Source: Plesiomonas shigelloides (GTDB taxonomy: Bacteria; Pseudomonadota; Gammaproteobacteria; Enterobacterales; CAMTGL01). From it: DNA of 64,000 nucleotides. The DNA is taken from positions 2,545,773-2,609,772 of the forward strand of contig NZ_LT575468.1 of assembly GCF_900087055.1 (NCBI RefSeq), read 5' to 3'. Positions 20,259-33,121 of this stretch are shown in pieces. Made by a program: the position numbers and the translations under genes. The notes beneath the pieces were generated by a model that was not told the DNA's origin, made no database searches, and saw only the letters and a list, made by a program, of their open reading frames with translations. Position 1 is the stretch's first letter. Every line of letters begins with the position of its first letter.

Positions 20259-20999
20259 TCAGCTCGGCTGGGCATCTGCCCCCGATAACCGCTGAGACAG
20301 GAAAAAGTCGGCCAACGCCAGATCTTCTGGCTGAGTGACCTTAAGATTATCGGCCCGTCCGGTGACCAATTGAGGGTGATAGCCGCAATACTCCAACGCA
20401 GACGCCTCATCGGTGATCTCTGCCCCGTCTTGCAATGCCTGTTGCAGGCTCGCGCGCAGCAGCCCCAGTGGGAACATTTGCGGCGTTAAGGCGTGCCATA
20501 ACTGACGACGTTCAACAGTCTGTTCAATCAAGCCATCGGCATTACTGCGCTTCATGGTGTCGCGCACCGGAGCTGCCAATAAGCCGCCAATGGTATCTGG
20601 CTGCAAGGTCAAATCCAGCAGTCGGTTTAAATCGGTTTGGGTCAGGCAAGGGCGCGCGGCATCATGCACCAACACCCATTGTTCGGCAGGCAAGCTCAGC
20701 GATTGTAAGGCCGCTAACACAGAATCGGCGCGGTTCTCGCCACCGGTTACCACCCTAACACGCGGCTCCTTGGCCAGTGGCAAATCAGCAAACCAGCGGT
20801 CTTGCGGATGCAGCGCCAGTACTACATTACGGATGCGCGGGTTTTGTAGCAGCACAGCTACGGTGTGCTCCAGCAAGGTTTTGCCGTGCAACATCAGATA
20901 CTGCTTTGGAACAGCGGCTTGCATACGCGAGCCAATGCCGGCTGCGGGAATGACAGCAACAAAAGAGGCCTGCGCCTCACTCTCGGGATGGGTCATCAT
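20259..20999 (-). CDS. ispD: 2-C-methyl-D-erythritol 4-phosphate cytidylyltransferase
   Basis: IspD couples MEP to CTP, giving CDP-methylerythritol. The 246-residue product has the CTP-binding loop [20 protein letters not shown] (about 15-34) and [16 protein letters not shown]. An N-terminal stretch of about 12 residues precedes the core. The ATG overlaps the ftsB stop (ATGA, 20996-20999), showing translational coupling. A gap of 77 bases separates it from ispF. Confidence 0.98.
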   Translation of the reverse strand: MMTHPESEAQASFVAVIPAAGIGSRMQAAVPKQYLMLHGKTLLEHTVAVLLQNPRIRNVVLALHPQDRWFADLPLAKEPRVRVVTGGENRADSVLAALQSLSLPAEQWVLVHDAARPCLTQTDLNRLLDLTLQPDTIGGLLAAPVRDTMKRSNADGLIEQTVERRQLWHALTPQMFPLGLLRASLQQALQDGAEITDEASALEYCGYHPQLVTGRADNLKVTQPEDLALADFFLSQRLSGADAQPS

Positions 21000-21289
21000 T
21001 GTGTATTTGTCGGTTTATCCGCCGGTAACAGGCGGTAGAAGGTTTCTCCCGGTTTCACCATACCAAGTTCATCACGGGCACGCTCTTCAATCGCTTCCAG
21101 ACCACTGGAAAGATCATCGATTTCAGCAAACAACTGTTCGTTGCGGCTTTTTAATTTGGCGTTGCTTGCTTCTTGTGTCGCGACTTCTTGCTGGATACGG
21201 GTATAAGTATGGATACCATTTTTACCCAGCCACAGGCTGTACTGTAACCAGCCCAATATCACGAGTAAAAGTATGCTCAGTTTACTCAT
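20996..21289 (-). CDS. ftsB: Cell division protein FtsB
   Basis: FtsB forms the FtsQLB complex that activates septal peptidoglycan synthesis. Starting at [14 protein letters not shown] (21289), preceded by a purine-rich GGGGGGATAAG, it has 97 residues: one N-terminal membrane span (about 3-21), then a leucine-zipper-like coiled coil (about 30-72, [25 protein letters not shown]) and a periplasmic tail. A frame extension of 10 residues upstream is unlikely because the FtsB family begins with the membrane span. Confidence 0.95.
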   Translation of the reverse strand: MSKLSILLLVILGWLQYSLWLGKNGIHTYTRIQQEVATQEASNAKLKSRNEQLFAEIDDLSSGLEAIEERARDELGMVKPGETFYRLLPADKPTNTQ

Positions 21290-21558
21290 CTTATCCCCCC
21301 AGAAAAACCCGGCTATCATCCCATATCTGCTGGTTTTCTACCACTGCCATAACAGTCTGGCTCTTGAGGGGAAAACTGTAAAATAATCACGACGCTGCCG
21401 GTTTACGTTGTCAGCGTTTTACGGCGCTCATTTTATGCCCACTGATGCTTAAGTGGGTGAGGTGACACGGCATCCATCACGGCTATTTTTAATCCTGAGA
21501 ATTCATACCGCTTATTAATAGCCGCGTGGTAACACTGACCCTTATGCCGGAAAATGGA
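21290..21558. other. Intergenic region eno/ftsB
   Basis: Contains the ftsB operon promoter region and, at its eno side, the eno terminator. No further gene or RNA is evident. Confidence 0.5.
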
Positions 21559-21587
21559 CAAAAAAAGCCGCCCATTGGGCGGCTTTT
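21559..21587 (-). terminator. Terminator of eno
   Basis: On the minus strand, AAGCCGCCC-AAT-GGGCGGCTT is followed by TTTTT. The hairpin lies 61 bases downstream of the eno stop. Confidence 0.93.
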
Positions 21588-21647
21588 CTGCATCAGATTT
21601 TACGGCATCAAACAATGCCGTAAAGGGGTTTCAAGCTAAAGCGGCAA

Positions 21648-22982
<1,335 letters not shown>

Positions 22983-23044
22983 TTAAGCTGAAACACCAAA
23001 GTGTGCCGCATCAACAGCGGATACCGCACACTCCATGATTTTCG

Positions 23045-24805
<1,761 letters not shown>

Positions 24806-24846
24806 TTACTTCTCTCGGCAACGCACTGCCAGTATCTACTGCTCGC

Positions 24847-25752
24847 TTAAGAGGGCTCGCGGCGCTTGATCTCTTGCCACAATGCTTCCATCTCTTCCAG
24901 CGACGTTTCGCTCATCAACGCCCCTCTCGCCGCAACAGCTTGTTCAATTTGACGGAACCGCCGTTCAAATTTGTCACACGCCTGTTGCAGTGCCAACTCA
25001 GGACGATGCCCAAGGTGACGACTGAGGTTTACGGTAGCGAAAAGCAGATCTCCGATTTCTTCCGCTAATTTTACCTCATTTTTTGTCACCTGACACGCTT
25101 CAGCTAGCACTTCATCGATCTCTTCGTGCACTTTTTCGACAACTGGGCCCAAAGTATCCCAATCAAAGCCCACTGTTGCACAACGTTTCTGCATTTTATA
25201 GGCGCGCATCAAAGCCGGTTGCGCTTTCGGAATGTCATCCAGCACTGAGGTTTGCGCTTTGGCCGCACGCTCTTGCTGCTTGATTGTCTCCCAACGCTCG
25301 CTGACCGTCTCCGGCGCAATTGCCTCAGTGGTGAGCGCATCTGCCGGCACCACCGCTTCACTATCACGATTATCTTGAGCTTGGTTAGCTTGATCTTGGT
25401 TATCCTGATCTTGGTTATCCTGATCTTGGTGATCTTGGCCCGCAAACACGTGCGGATGACGCCGCTCTAATTTGTCGCTGATGGCGGCGCAGATATCGTG
25501 AAAATCAAACAAACCTTGCTCACTGGCCATCTGGGCATAGAACACCACTTGATACAGCAAATCGCCTAGCTCGCTTTTCAGCTCGGTGTAATCTTCGCGC
25601 GCGATAGCGTCGATCACTTCGTAGGTCTCTTCCAGAGTATAAGGCGCGATGCTGGCGAAGGTCTGCTGCTTGTCCCACGGACAACCGGCTTGCGGATCGC
25701 GCAGACGCTGCATGATGGAAAGTAAACGGGATAAAGAATCCGAAGAAGACAT
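24847..25752 (-). CDS. mazG: Nucleoside triphosphate pyrophosphohydrolase MazG with repeat-bearing linker
   Basis: MazG hydrolyses NTPs and dNTPs to monophosphates plus pyrophosphate and in E. coli affects ppGpp and programmed death. The two MazG domains are complete: the first at about 1-103 (CPWDKQQTFASIAPYTLEE, ELGDLLYQVVFYAQM), the second at about 165-301 with the EExxE-like EEIDEVL..EEIGDLLFATVNLSRHLG. The protein is 301 residues, against 263 in E. coli. The difference lies in the linker (about 105-150), where a QDQDN pentapeptide is repeated and encoded by a 15-base tandem repeat. It sits downstream of the relA terminator and 164 bases before pyrG. Confidence 0.95.
   Translation of the reverse strand: MSSSDSLSRLLSIMQRLRDPQAGCPWDKQQTFASIAPYTLEETYEVIDAIAREDYTELKSELGDLLYQVVFYAQMASEQGLFDFHDICAAISDKLERRHPHVFAGQDHQDQDNQDQDNQDQANQAQDNRDSEAVVPADALTTEAIAPETVSERWETIKQQERAAKAQTSVLDDIPKAQPALMRAYKMQKRCATVGFDWDTLGPVVEKVHEEIDEVLAEACQVTKNEVKLAEEIGDLLFATVNLSRHLGHRPELALQQACDKFERRFRQIEQAVAARGALMSETSLEEMEALWQEIKRREPS
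25391..25432. repeat. 15-bp tandem repeat inside mazG
   Basis: The plus-strand unit TGATCTTGGTTATCC occurs at 25391-25405 and 25406-25420, with a partial third copy from 25421. Degenerate copies flank it (from about 25371 to 25440). The period is a multiple of three, so copy changes keep the mazG frame. Confidence 0.9.
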
Positions 25753-25833
25753 GCGATGTTCTACCTGTAGTTAAAAACGCTGTAGTGAAAAAGCTCACTG
25801 ATGAAAAAACGAAATTGATGGATAAACCGATAG

Positions 25834-25863
25834 ATAAAAAAACGGGCGCCAAACAGCGCCCGT
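25834..25863 (-). terminator. Terminator of relA
   Basis: On the minus strand, ACGGGCGC and GCGCCCGT form an 8-base stem followed by a TTTTTTT run, 82 bases past the relA stop. Confidence 0.92.
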
Positions 25864-25944
25864 AGTCATGAGTGTCATGTTGTGTCATGCCGCGCTGAAT
25901 TGGCGTACTGACCAACACCAAAGCACCTAAGCACCTAAGCAGAC

Positions 25945-28176
25945 TCAGCCACGCAAGCGACGGGCTTCAATCACATCCGACAGCTGCCCGATACGAGTCA
26001 AAATCCGGCCCAGCGCCTGCAGGTTATAAAGCTCCACTTCCATATCGATGGTCGCCAGCTGCTTTTTAGTATCGCTACGGCTGGCCACGCCCAACACATT
26101 GACCTTTTCGTTGGCCAAGATGGTGGTGATATCACGCAGCAAACCACTACGATCGTTGGCCAGCACCCGCAAACTTAAGGTATAGCCGGAGGAGTAGCAC
26201 TCGCCCCACACCGCTTCAACCACCCGCTCCGGCGCGTGATTGAGCAGCTCATGCAGCTGTTCACAATCCGCACGGTGGATAGAGATACCGCGCCCTTGGG
26301 TGATGAAACCAACAATCTCATCGCCCGGAATAGGCTGGCAGCAGCGGGCGATGTAGTGCATCAGGTTGCCCACCCCTTCAACCACAATCCGACCCGGCTT
26401 GTGCTCAGTGGCTTTGTTGGCCGCCGCATGTTGCGCCTTGGCGGCAATGGTGCGCAGCGCTTCTTTATCGGCCGTTTCGGCATCGGGCTTCATCAGCCGG
26501 TTTTGCAGGAAGTTGACCAACTGGTTCAGGCGCAGATCGCCACCACCAATCCCGGCCAGCACCTCTTCCATGGTCTTGACGTTAAAGCGCTCCAGCACCA
26601 GCTTTTCGACATCTTTCACGCCCAAGCCCATGCGCGACAATTCGCCTTCCAGCATCTCTTTACCGGCGGCGATGTTTTTATCGCGATCGAGCTTTTTAAA
26701 GTAGGCATGAATTTTCGCCCGCCCACGGCTGCTGTTCACAAAACCGAGGTTTGGGTTCAGCCAGTCACGGCTCGGGTTCGGGTTTTTCTGGGTGATGATT
26801 TCAATCTGATCACCCATCTGCAGCTTGTAGGTGAAAGGAACAATCCGACCACCTATCTTGGCGCCGATACAACGGTGCCCGACATCGCTGTGAATGTGGT
26901 AGGCAAAATCGAGCGGCGTCGAGCCGGCCGGTAAGTCCACCACATCGCCTTTTGGCGTAAACACATACACGCGGTCATCGAACACTTGGCTGCGCAGCTC
27001 ATCAAGCATTTCGCCCGAATCGGAGATCTCTTCTTGCCAAGCCAGTAACTTACGCAGCCAAGCAATACGCTCTTCGTAACCGGAGCGCACGTTGCCGCCG
27101 CCTTCTTTATATTTCCAGTGCGCCGCAACCCCGAGCTCCGCATCTTCGTGCATCTGACGGGTACGGATCTGAATCTCGATAGTTTTGCCTTGCGGGCCTA
27201 ACACCACGGTATGAATCGACTGATAACCGTTTGGCTTCGGGTTGGCCACGTAATCGTCAAATTCACTCGGCAGATGTTTAAAGTGGGTATGCACCACCCC
27301 GAGCGCCGCGTAACAGTCTTGCAGGCGTTCGGTGATGATCCGAATCGCCCGCACATCAAACAGCTCATCAAATTCCAGCATCTTTTTCTGCATCTTGCGC
27401 CAGATGCTGTAGATGTGTTTCGGGCGGCCATACACTTCGGCCTGTACGCCAGACTCTTTGATATAGCGGCGCAGCGTATCGACAAAAGTATCGATGTACT
27501 GCTCACGATCGATACGGCGCTCGTGCAGCAATTTCGCAATACGCTTGTATTCGGCAGGATGCAAATAGCGGAAGCAATAATCTTCCAGCTCCCACTTGAG
27601 CTGACCAATCCCTAAGCGGTTGGCCAGTGGCGCGTAAATGTTGGTACACTCTTTGGCCACCAACACCCGCTGTTCTTCATCGGCGTCTTTGACTTCCCGC
27701 AGGTGCGCGATGCGCTCGGCGAGCTTGATCACCACGCAGCGGAAATCCTCTACCATCGCCAGCAGCATGCGGCGGACGTTGTCCACCTGCTCGGACGAAG
27801 TAGAGCCGTTTTGTGTTGCATTCAGCTGGCGGATAGCATCCATTTCCATCACGCCGCTGATCAGGTTCATGATCGATTTACCGCACTCTTCCTCGACGCG
27901 TTCCGGCGTCAGTACCCCATCGGAGACTAACGGGAAAATCAAGGCGGCACGCAGGCTGTCGATATCCATGCTGAGAGTGGCCAAAATCTCCACCATCTCC
28001 AGACCGCGGGATAACAACACGCCAGCATGCTCAGGATCGGCAATCTGAGCCTCACAATAACGCCAAGTTTCGGATACACGGGTTCCGGCCTCTGGGCTTA
28101 ACCCGAGGCTGTTAATCCATTTTTCGAGCGCAAACACCCCGTCTTTATTTAGGTGCGCACCACGAACTGCAACCAT
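25945..28176 (-). CDS. relA: GTP pyrophosphokinase RelA ((p)ppGpp synthetase I)
   Basis: RelA binds ribosomes with uncharged tRNA in the A site and makes pppGpp, the stringent-response signal. The product has 743 residues (E. coli 744). The N-terminal pseudo-hydrolase domain lacks a clear HD pair. The synthetase domain contains SIWRKMQKKMLEF and EFDDYVANPKPNGYQSIHTVV. A TGS domain (YVFTPKGDVVDLPAGSTPLDFAYHIHSDVGHRCIG) follows, then the zinc-finger-like region ARCCQPIPGDEIVGFITQGRGISIHRADC and a C-terminal ACT domain. It is downstream of rlmD and upstream of mazG, as in E. coli. The GC-rich discriminator of the tRNA promoter at 5837 suggests one local target of ppGpp. Confidence 0.99.
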   Translation of the reverse strand: MVAVRGAHLNKDGVFALEKWINSLGLSPEAGTRVSETWRYCEAQIADPEHAGVLLSRGLEMVEILATLSMDIDSLRAALIFPLVSDGVLTPERVEEECGKSIMNLISGVMEMDAIRQLNATQNGSTSSEQVDNVRRMLLAMVEDFRCVVIKLAERIAHLREVKDADEEQRVLVAKECTNIYAPLANRLGIGQLKWELEDYCFRYLHPAEYKRIAKLLHERRIDREQYIDTFVDTLRRYIKESGVQAEVYGRPKHIYSIWRKMQKKMLEFDELFDVRAIRIITERLQDCYAALGVVHTHFKHLPSEFDDYVANPKPNGYQSIHTVVLGPQGKTIEIQIRTRQMHEDAELGVAAHWKYKEGGGNVRSGYEERIAWLRKLLAWQEEISDSGEMLDELRSQVFDDRVYVFTPKGDVVDLPAGSTPLDFAYHIHSDVGHRCIGAKIGGRIVPFTYKLQMGDQIEIITQKNPNPSRDWLNPNLGFVNSSRGRAKIHAYFKKLDRDKNIAAGKEMLEGELSRMGLGVKDVEKLVLERFNVKTMEEVLAGIGGGDLRLNQLVNFLQNRLMKPDAETADKEALRTIAAKAQHAAANKATEHKPGRIVVEGVGNLMHYIARCCQPIPGDEIVGFITQGRGISIHRADCEQLHELLNHAPERVVEAVWGECYSSGYTLSLRVLANDRSGLLRDITTILANEKVNVLGVASRSDTKKQLATIDMEVELYNLQALGRILTRIGQLSDVIEARRLRG

Positions 28177-28292
28177 AATTCATCCCTATAGCTTGGCTTT
28201 CATCGTTATATTTACCGGACGGCTCCTCTTTGCGAAGCCGTCCGTGCTGTGCATACTGTTTTTAACAGAAAAAAACCGGCCTCGACTACTGA

Positions 28293-29663
28293 TTATTGCG
28301 CAAAAGTATTCTTAACGGATGCAGGAGAGCGTTTTTTTCCCGTTCGCATAAACAGCGCCATCGACTCCAGATGCGCCGTATGCGGGAACATATCCAGCAT
28401 TCCCAGTTGTACCAGCTGATAACCAGCTTCAATCAATACTTTACTGTCGCGCGCCAGTGTCGCCGGGTTACAGGACACATAGACAATCCGCTCGGGTTGT
28501 AAGTTCACTATATGTGGCATCACCGCCAACGCGCCGGCGCGCGCCGGATCCAGCAACACCTTATTGAAACCTTCTTGCGCCCACGATTGCTGAGTCAACG
28601 GCTCATCCAAATTGCAGGCGTAAAACCGCACGTTGGCCAGCGCGTTGTCGGCGGCGTTACGGCGCGCTTGTTCCACCATCGCCTCAACCCCTTCCACACC
28701 GACCACGTCTGCTGCCAGTTTCGCCGCTGGCAGGGTGAAGTTACCCATGCCGCAGAACAGATCCAGCAGGCGGTCTTGCGCATCCAGTTCTAACCACGCC
28801 AGCGCTTGTGCCACCATTTGCTGATTCACATTCGGATTAACCTGAATGAAATCACGCGGCGAAAAATGCAAATTCAGGCCATCAATACGGTACAGCGGCC
28901 ATTGCCCGTACCAGCAAGTGAGCTGTTCACTGTCTGGTGCCGAAAACAAGTTCAGTTGGCGAACTTGCGCCAAGGCCAGCAGCGCTTGTTTGTCACTCTC
29001 CGGCAGCGCTTGTGTATGGCGCACCACCAGTAAGATGCCGTTATCCGCGGCCACCAATTCGATATGGCCAATCGCGCGTACCGCCTGCAAGTTACTTAAG
29101 CATTCACGTAGCGCAGGCAACAGCGCCGAAAGCTCAGGCTGCAACACCGGACAGGTGTGAATATCGACGATGTTATCCGAGCCGGCCTGTCGAAAACCCA
29201 GCTGCAACTGACGCGTTTTTTTATCCACCCGTACACTTAAACGGGCGCGGCGGCGATAGCCATACTGTGGCCCTTCAATCACGCCGCCATTGACGCGCAA
29301 CTCGGCAAGCCCAGTTTCGCGACTCATCATGCGCTGCAGCGCTTGCTGCTTACTGGCCACCTGCAACGCATAATCGACATGCTGCATCTGGCAGCCACCA
29401 CACTGGCGGTAATGCGGACACGGCGGAGTCTGGCGCTGGGCGCTCGGTTGCAAGATTTTCTGGCAATGCGCCTTGGCGTACTGCCGTTTATCTTCATAAA
29501 TCCGGGCGATCACGCGCTCCCCCGGCAGTGCACCACTGACAAACAGGGTCTTCCCCTGCCAACGGGCCACTCCCTGCCCCTGATAATCCAGTGAGAGGAT
29601 CTCGGTTTCTGCGCTTTGGGTCGCAGAAGGACGTTTTTTTGCCGGAGTATAAAATTGCGCCAT
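28293..29663 (-). CDS. rlmD: 23S rRNA (uracil(1939)-C5)-methyltransferase RlmD
   Basis: RlmD methylates U1939 of 23S rRNA from S-adenosylmethionine. Of 456 residues, the N-terminal TRAM domain is about 15-75 (LSLDYQGQGVARWQGKTLFVSGALPGERV). The iron-sulfur cluster cysteines follow in CPHYRQCGGCQMQH (about 82-95) with a later C near residue 168. The SAM motif is LLDLFCGMGNFTLP, and YVSCNPATLARD holds the catalytic cysteine. It is divergent from barA with a 64-base shared promoter region, as in E. coli. Confidence 0.97.
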   Translation of the reverse strand: MAQFYTPAKKRPSATQSAETEILSLDYQGQGVARWQGKTLFVSGALPGERVIARIYEDKRQYAKAHCQKILQPSAQRQTPPCPHYRQCGGCQMQHVDYALQVASKQQALQRMMSRETGLAELRVNGGVIEGPQYGYRRRARLSVRVDKKTRQLQLGFRQAGSDNIVDIHTCPVLQPELSALLPALRECLSNLQAVRAIGHIELVAADNGILLVVRHTQALPESDKQALLALAQVRQLNLFSAPDSEQLTCWYGQWPLYRIDGLNLHFSPRDFIQVNPNVNQQMVAQALAWLELDAQDRLLDLFCGMGNFTLPAAKLAADVVGVEGVEAMVEQARRNAADNALANVRFYACNLDEPLTQQSWAQEGFNKVLLDPARAGALAVMPHIVNLQPERIVYVSCNPATLARDSKVLIEAGYQLVQLGMLDMFPHTAHLESMALFMRTGKKRSPASVKNTFAQ

Positions 29664-29727
29664 GAATGTCTAGCCGGAATCAGGTAAATTATGCGGTTAA
29701 ATAGTATTTTCCCACAGATAGCGACCG

Positions 29728-32565
29728 ATGACCAATTACGGCCTGCGTGCTCGGGTAATTACAATGACACTGGCGCCAACCCTGATCATCGGGTTGCTGC
29801 TCAGTGCCTTCTTTGTGGTGAACCGCTACCGCGATCTTGAACAGCAACTGATTGATGAAGGCACCGCCATCATCGAACCTTTATCCGTGTCCACGGAATA
29901 TGCGATGACCTTTCGCAACCGAGAGTCAGTCAAACAACTGATCAATCTGTTGCATCGCCGTCACTCGAATATTGTCCGCTCGATTGCGGTGTTCGATGCG
30001 GATAACCGCCTGTTCGTCACCTCGAACTTCCATCGCAACTTTTCGGTTTTGCAGCTGGAGGATGCCAGCCATATTCCGCTGCAAGTGATGTTAAGTCGCC
30101 AAGATCAGATGCTGATTATCCGCACGCCGATTTTCGCCGATGCAACGCTATCTGATGCCGCGACCAGCGATCCGGACAAAACCCGGCCACTTGGTTATAT
30201 CGCGGTAGAGCTCGATGTCCGGCCGATGGAGCTGCAGCAATACCAAGAAATTGGTGCGGCCTTGGGCATGTTAGTGTTCTGCTTGATTATCGCCGGCGTG
30301 TTCGCCTATCGCCTGATGCGTGTCGTCACCGTGCCAATTACCCACATGGTGCATACGGTGGATCAAATTCGCCGTGGCCAGCTCGATAGCCGCGTGGAAG
30401 GCAAGATGCTGGGCGAGTTGGATATGCTGAAAAACGGGATTAACTCGATGGCTGTCTCCTTGACGGCCTATCACGAGGAGATGCAGCAGAGTATCGATCA
30501 AGCCACTTCGGATTTGCGCGAAACCCTTGAGCAGATGGAGATCCAGAACGTGGAGCTGGATCTGGCCAAAAAACGGGCGCAGGAAGCGGCGCGGATTAAG
30601 TCTGAATTCTTGGCCAACATGTCGCACGAACTGCGCACCCCGCTCAATGGCGTGATTGGTTTTACCCGCCAGATGCTCAAAACGCGGCTCAGTCCAAGCC
30701 AAACCGATTACCTGCAAACCATCGAGCGTTCGGCAAATAACCTGCTGACGATCATCAATGACATCCTCGATTTCTCCAAACTGGAAGCCGGTAAGCTGGT
30801 GCTGGAGCAAATTCCGTTTGGGGTGCGCGACACTATCGATGAAGTGATGCTGCTACTGGCTCCGAATGCCCATGAAAAAGGCATTGAGCTCACCCTGACC
30901 TTAAGCCAAGAAGTGCCGGAATACGTGGTCGGTGACCCGCTGCGCATCCAGCAAATCCTAACCAACCTGATTGGTAACGCCATCAAGTTTACCGAGCACG
31001 GCAATATTGATGTGCAAATCGAGCAACGCAGCCGCACGCCGGGAAGCGTCGAGCTCTTATTGCAGGTGAAAGATACCGGTATCGGGATCTCCGAGCGCCA
31101 GCAAGCGCAGCTGTTCCAAGCCTTCCGTCAAGCCGATGCCAGTATCTCACGCCGCTATGGCGGGACCGGTTTAGGTTTGGTGATCACACAAAAACTGGTC
31201 AAAGAGATGGGCGGTGAAATTGGCTTCCAAAGCCGTCTGCACAAAGGTTCGAGCTTCTGGTTTACCGTGCCGCTGGCGCTGACCGAAAGCGCCCACCATG
31301 ACGCGCCGAAACTGCAATCGTTGCAAGGCCAGCACATTTTACTGATTGAGCCGAACGAGAATGCGGCCCAAGCGGTGATGAGCATGTTCGAGCACCAGCC
31401 GGTGCACATTGAGCATGCCGACTCGTTAGCCAGCGCTCCGCCAGAGAAAGTGGAGATAGTGCTATTGTGCTTTGCCGCCACGCTGACCCACGACACCGCC
31501 AGCATGGTGCAACAAATTCGCGTCGCGCGGCGCTATGCCGGACGCGTTGTCATCGGCCTGCCGAGCAAAGATCTGAACATTGCCGATGAGCTGGTTCAAG
31601 CCGGAGCGGAAGCTTGCCTAACCAAACCGCTGGCGCGCACCCGTCTGTTCCATACGCTGCAAGATGGCTGTTTAGTCGCCCTGCCTGATCAGGTACTGAC
31701 GCCGAAACTGCCGCTGCGCGTGATGGCAGTCGATGATAACCCGGCTAACCTCAAGCTGATCGGTACCTTGCTCGGCGAGATGGTCGAACAAACGGTATTG
31801 TGCAGCAGTGGCCAAGAAGCACTGCAACAAGCCGGTCAACATGCCTTCGACATTATTCTGATGGATATTCAGATGCCGGAGATGGATGGCATTCGCACTA
31901 GCGAGTTGATCCGCCAGCTGCCAAACAATGCCGATACGCCGATTGTGGCGGTCACCGCCCATGCCATGAGCGGTGAGCGTGAACGCCTGCTCGCCGCGGG
32001 CATGGATGACTACCTGACTAAACCGATAGATGAAAGTATGCTGCAACGCATCATGGCGCTGCATACCGGCCAAGGGCTGCGTCAGGCCACGCTCACCAGC
32101 TCACAGCCACTGACCGAACCAAGCCCGAGCATGCCGATCGCACTGCCGGAGCCTAGCACTGTGACACCGGCATCGCTTGTCGCCCCTGCGGTAGCAGTCA
32201 CTCCAGTAGTGCCAAGCGGCGCGGAAGATGTCTCACTAAGCTGGCCGCTGGCACTACAGCAAGCCGGCGGTAAAGATGATTTGGCCCGTGAGCTGCTGCA
32301 AATGCTGCTCGATTTTCTCAATGAGATCGAACAACAAGTGAATGCGGTGCTCAATGACCAGCCGGTAGTGGATATCACCGCCAGCATCCACACCCTGCAC
32401 GGCAGTTGCAGCTACAGTGGCGTTCCTCGTTTGAAAAAGCTGTGTCGCGAGTTAGAACAACAGCTGCGCCACGGCGTGGCTCCCGCAGAGCTAGAGCCGG
32501 AATGGCTGGAGTTACTCGATGAAATTGCCAATGTGCGTCATGAGGCGGCTGAAGTTTTATCCTGA
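29728..32565 (+). CDS. barA: Tripartite hybrid sensor kinase BarA
   Basis: BarA is an inner-membrane sensor, in E. coli responding to short-chain carboxylates, that phosphorylates UvrY and so controls the Csr small RNAs and CsrA. Of 945 residues, two membrane spans (about 12-32 and 175-197) enclose a periplasmic sensor. Then come HAMP (198-250), HisKA with H300 in SHELRTPLNGVIGF, the HATPase (NAIKFT, GTGLGLVI), a degenerate receiver-like segment (about 530-655), a true receiver with D713 in ILMDIQMPEMDG, a Ser/Pro/Ala linker and a C-terminal HPt domain with H891 in IHTLHGSCSYSG. The complete phosphorelay is present. Confidence 0.98.
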   Translation: MTNYGLRARVITMTLAPTLIIGLLLSAFFVVNRYRDLEQQLIDEGTAIIEPLSVSTEYAMTFRNRESVKQLINLLHRRHSNIVRSIAVFDADNRLFVTSNFHRNFSVLQLEDASHIPLQVMLSRQDQMLIIRTPIFADATLSDAATSDPDKTRPLGYIAVELDVRPMELQQYQEIGAALGMLVFCLIIAGVFAYRLMRVVTVPITHMVHTVDQIRRGQLDSRVEGKMLGELDMLKNGINSMAVSLTAYHEEMQQSIDQATSDLRETLEQMEIQNVELDLAKKRAQEAARIKSEFLANMSHELRTPLNGVIGFTRQMLKTRLSPSQTDYLQTIERSANNLLTIINDILDFSKLEAGKLVLEQIPFGVRDTIDEVMLLLAPNAHEKGIELTLTLSQEVPEYVVGDPLRIQQILTNLIGNAIKFTEHGNIDVQIEQRSRTPGSVELLLQVKDTGIGISERQQAQLFQAFRQADASISRRYGGTGLGLVITQKLVKEMGGEIGFQSRLHKGSSFWFTVPLALTESAHHDAPKLQSLQGQHILLIEPNENAAQAVMSMFEHQPVHIEHADSLASAPPEKVEIVLLCFAATLTHDTASMVQQIRVARRYAGRVVIGLPSKDLNIADELVQAGAEACLTKPLARTRLFHTLQDGCLVALPDQVLTPKLPLRVMAVDDNPANLKLIGTLLGEMVEQTVLCSSGQEALQQAGQHAFDIILMDIQMPEMDGIRTSELIRQLPNNADTPIVAVTAHAMSGERERLLAAGMDDYLTKPIDESMLQRIMALHTGQGLRQATLTSSQPLTEPSPSMPIALPEPSTVTPASLVAPAVAVTPVVPSGAEDVSLSWPLALQQAGGKDDLARELLQMLLDFLNEIEQQVNAVLNDQPVVDITASIHTLHGSCSYSGVPRLKKLCRELEQQLRHGVAPAELEPEWLELLDEIANVRHEAAEVLS

Positions 32566-32639
32566 CTCCGGCCCAAGCATCAGCGTATATCGCTCGTAGG
32601 ATGAGGCATTCGCGTTTAGTCGACGCATCCGCCGATATT

Positions 32640-32675
32640 AAAAAGCCCACCGCTTTCGCTTGTGGGCTTTTTTGT
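32640..32675 (+). terminator. Terminator of barA
   Basis: AAAGCCCAC and GTGGGCTTT form the stem around an 11-base loop, followed by TTTTT. Confidence 0.9.
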
Positions 32676-32740
32676 GGCTCGCCGTTGTGATGAGCCAGTT
32701 TATATCATCAGTGATACCCAGTACTGACATCACACGCCGG

Positions 32741-33121
32741 TCAGCACTCTAACAGCACCGTTGCGACCGCATAGTGCCGCTCATCGGCAATAGTGACATG
32801 CAGATGGGTAATGCCATAGCGCGCGGCCATTTCAGCCGCCACACCGTGCAAATGCAAACAGGGTTTACCGAGCGCATCATTGCACACTTCAAACTGATTA
32901 AACGCCAACCCGCTGCGAATACCGGTTCCTAGCGCCTTCGCCGCCGCTTCTTTGACCGCAAAACGCTTAGCCAAAAAACGCACCGGCTGCGCACTAGCCT
33001 GATATTGCGCCAACTCATTAGCCGTTAAAATGCGCTGCGCCAGCCGATCGCCAGAGCGCTCATGCACCTTAGCAATCCGCTCGATTTCAACGATGTCAGT
33101 CCCTAGGCCGAAAATCGCCAT
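32741..33121 (-). CDS. acpS: Holo-[acyl-carrier-protein] synthase
   Basis: AcpS transfers 4'-phosphopantetheine from coenzyme A to the serine of acyl carrier protein. The 126-residue product has the magnesium ligands D8 in [16 protein letters not shown] and the glutamate in [21 protein letters not shown]. Its ATG shares one base with the pdxJ stop (TAATG at 33119-33123). It is the last gene of the lepA-to-acpS minus run. Confidence 0.98.
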   Translation of the reverse strand: MAIFGLGTDIVEIERIAKVHERSGDRLAQRILTANELAQYQASAQPVRFLAKRFAVKEAAAKALGTGIRSGLAFNQFEVCNDALGKPCLHLHGVAAEMAARYGITHLHVTIADERHYAVATVLLEC

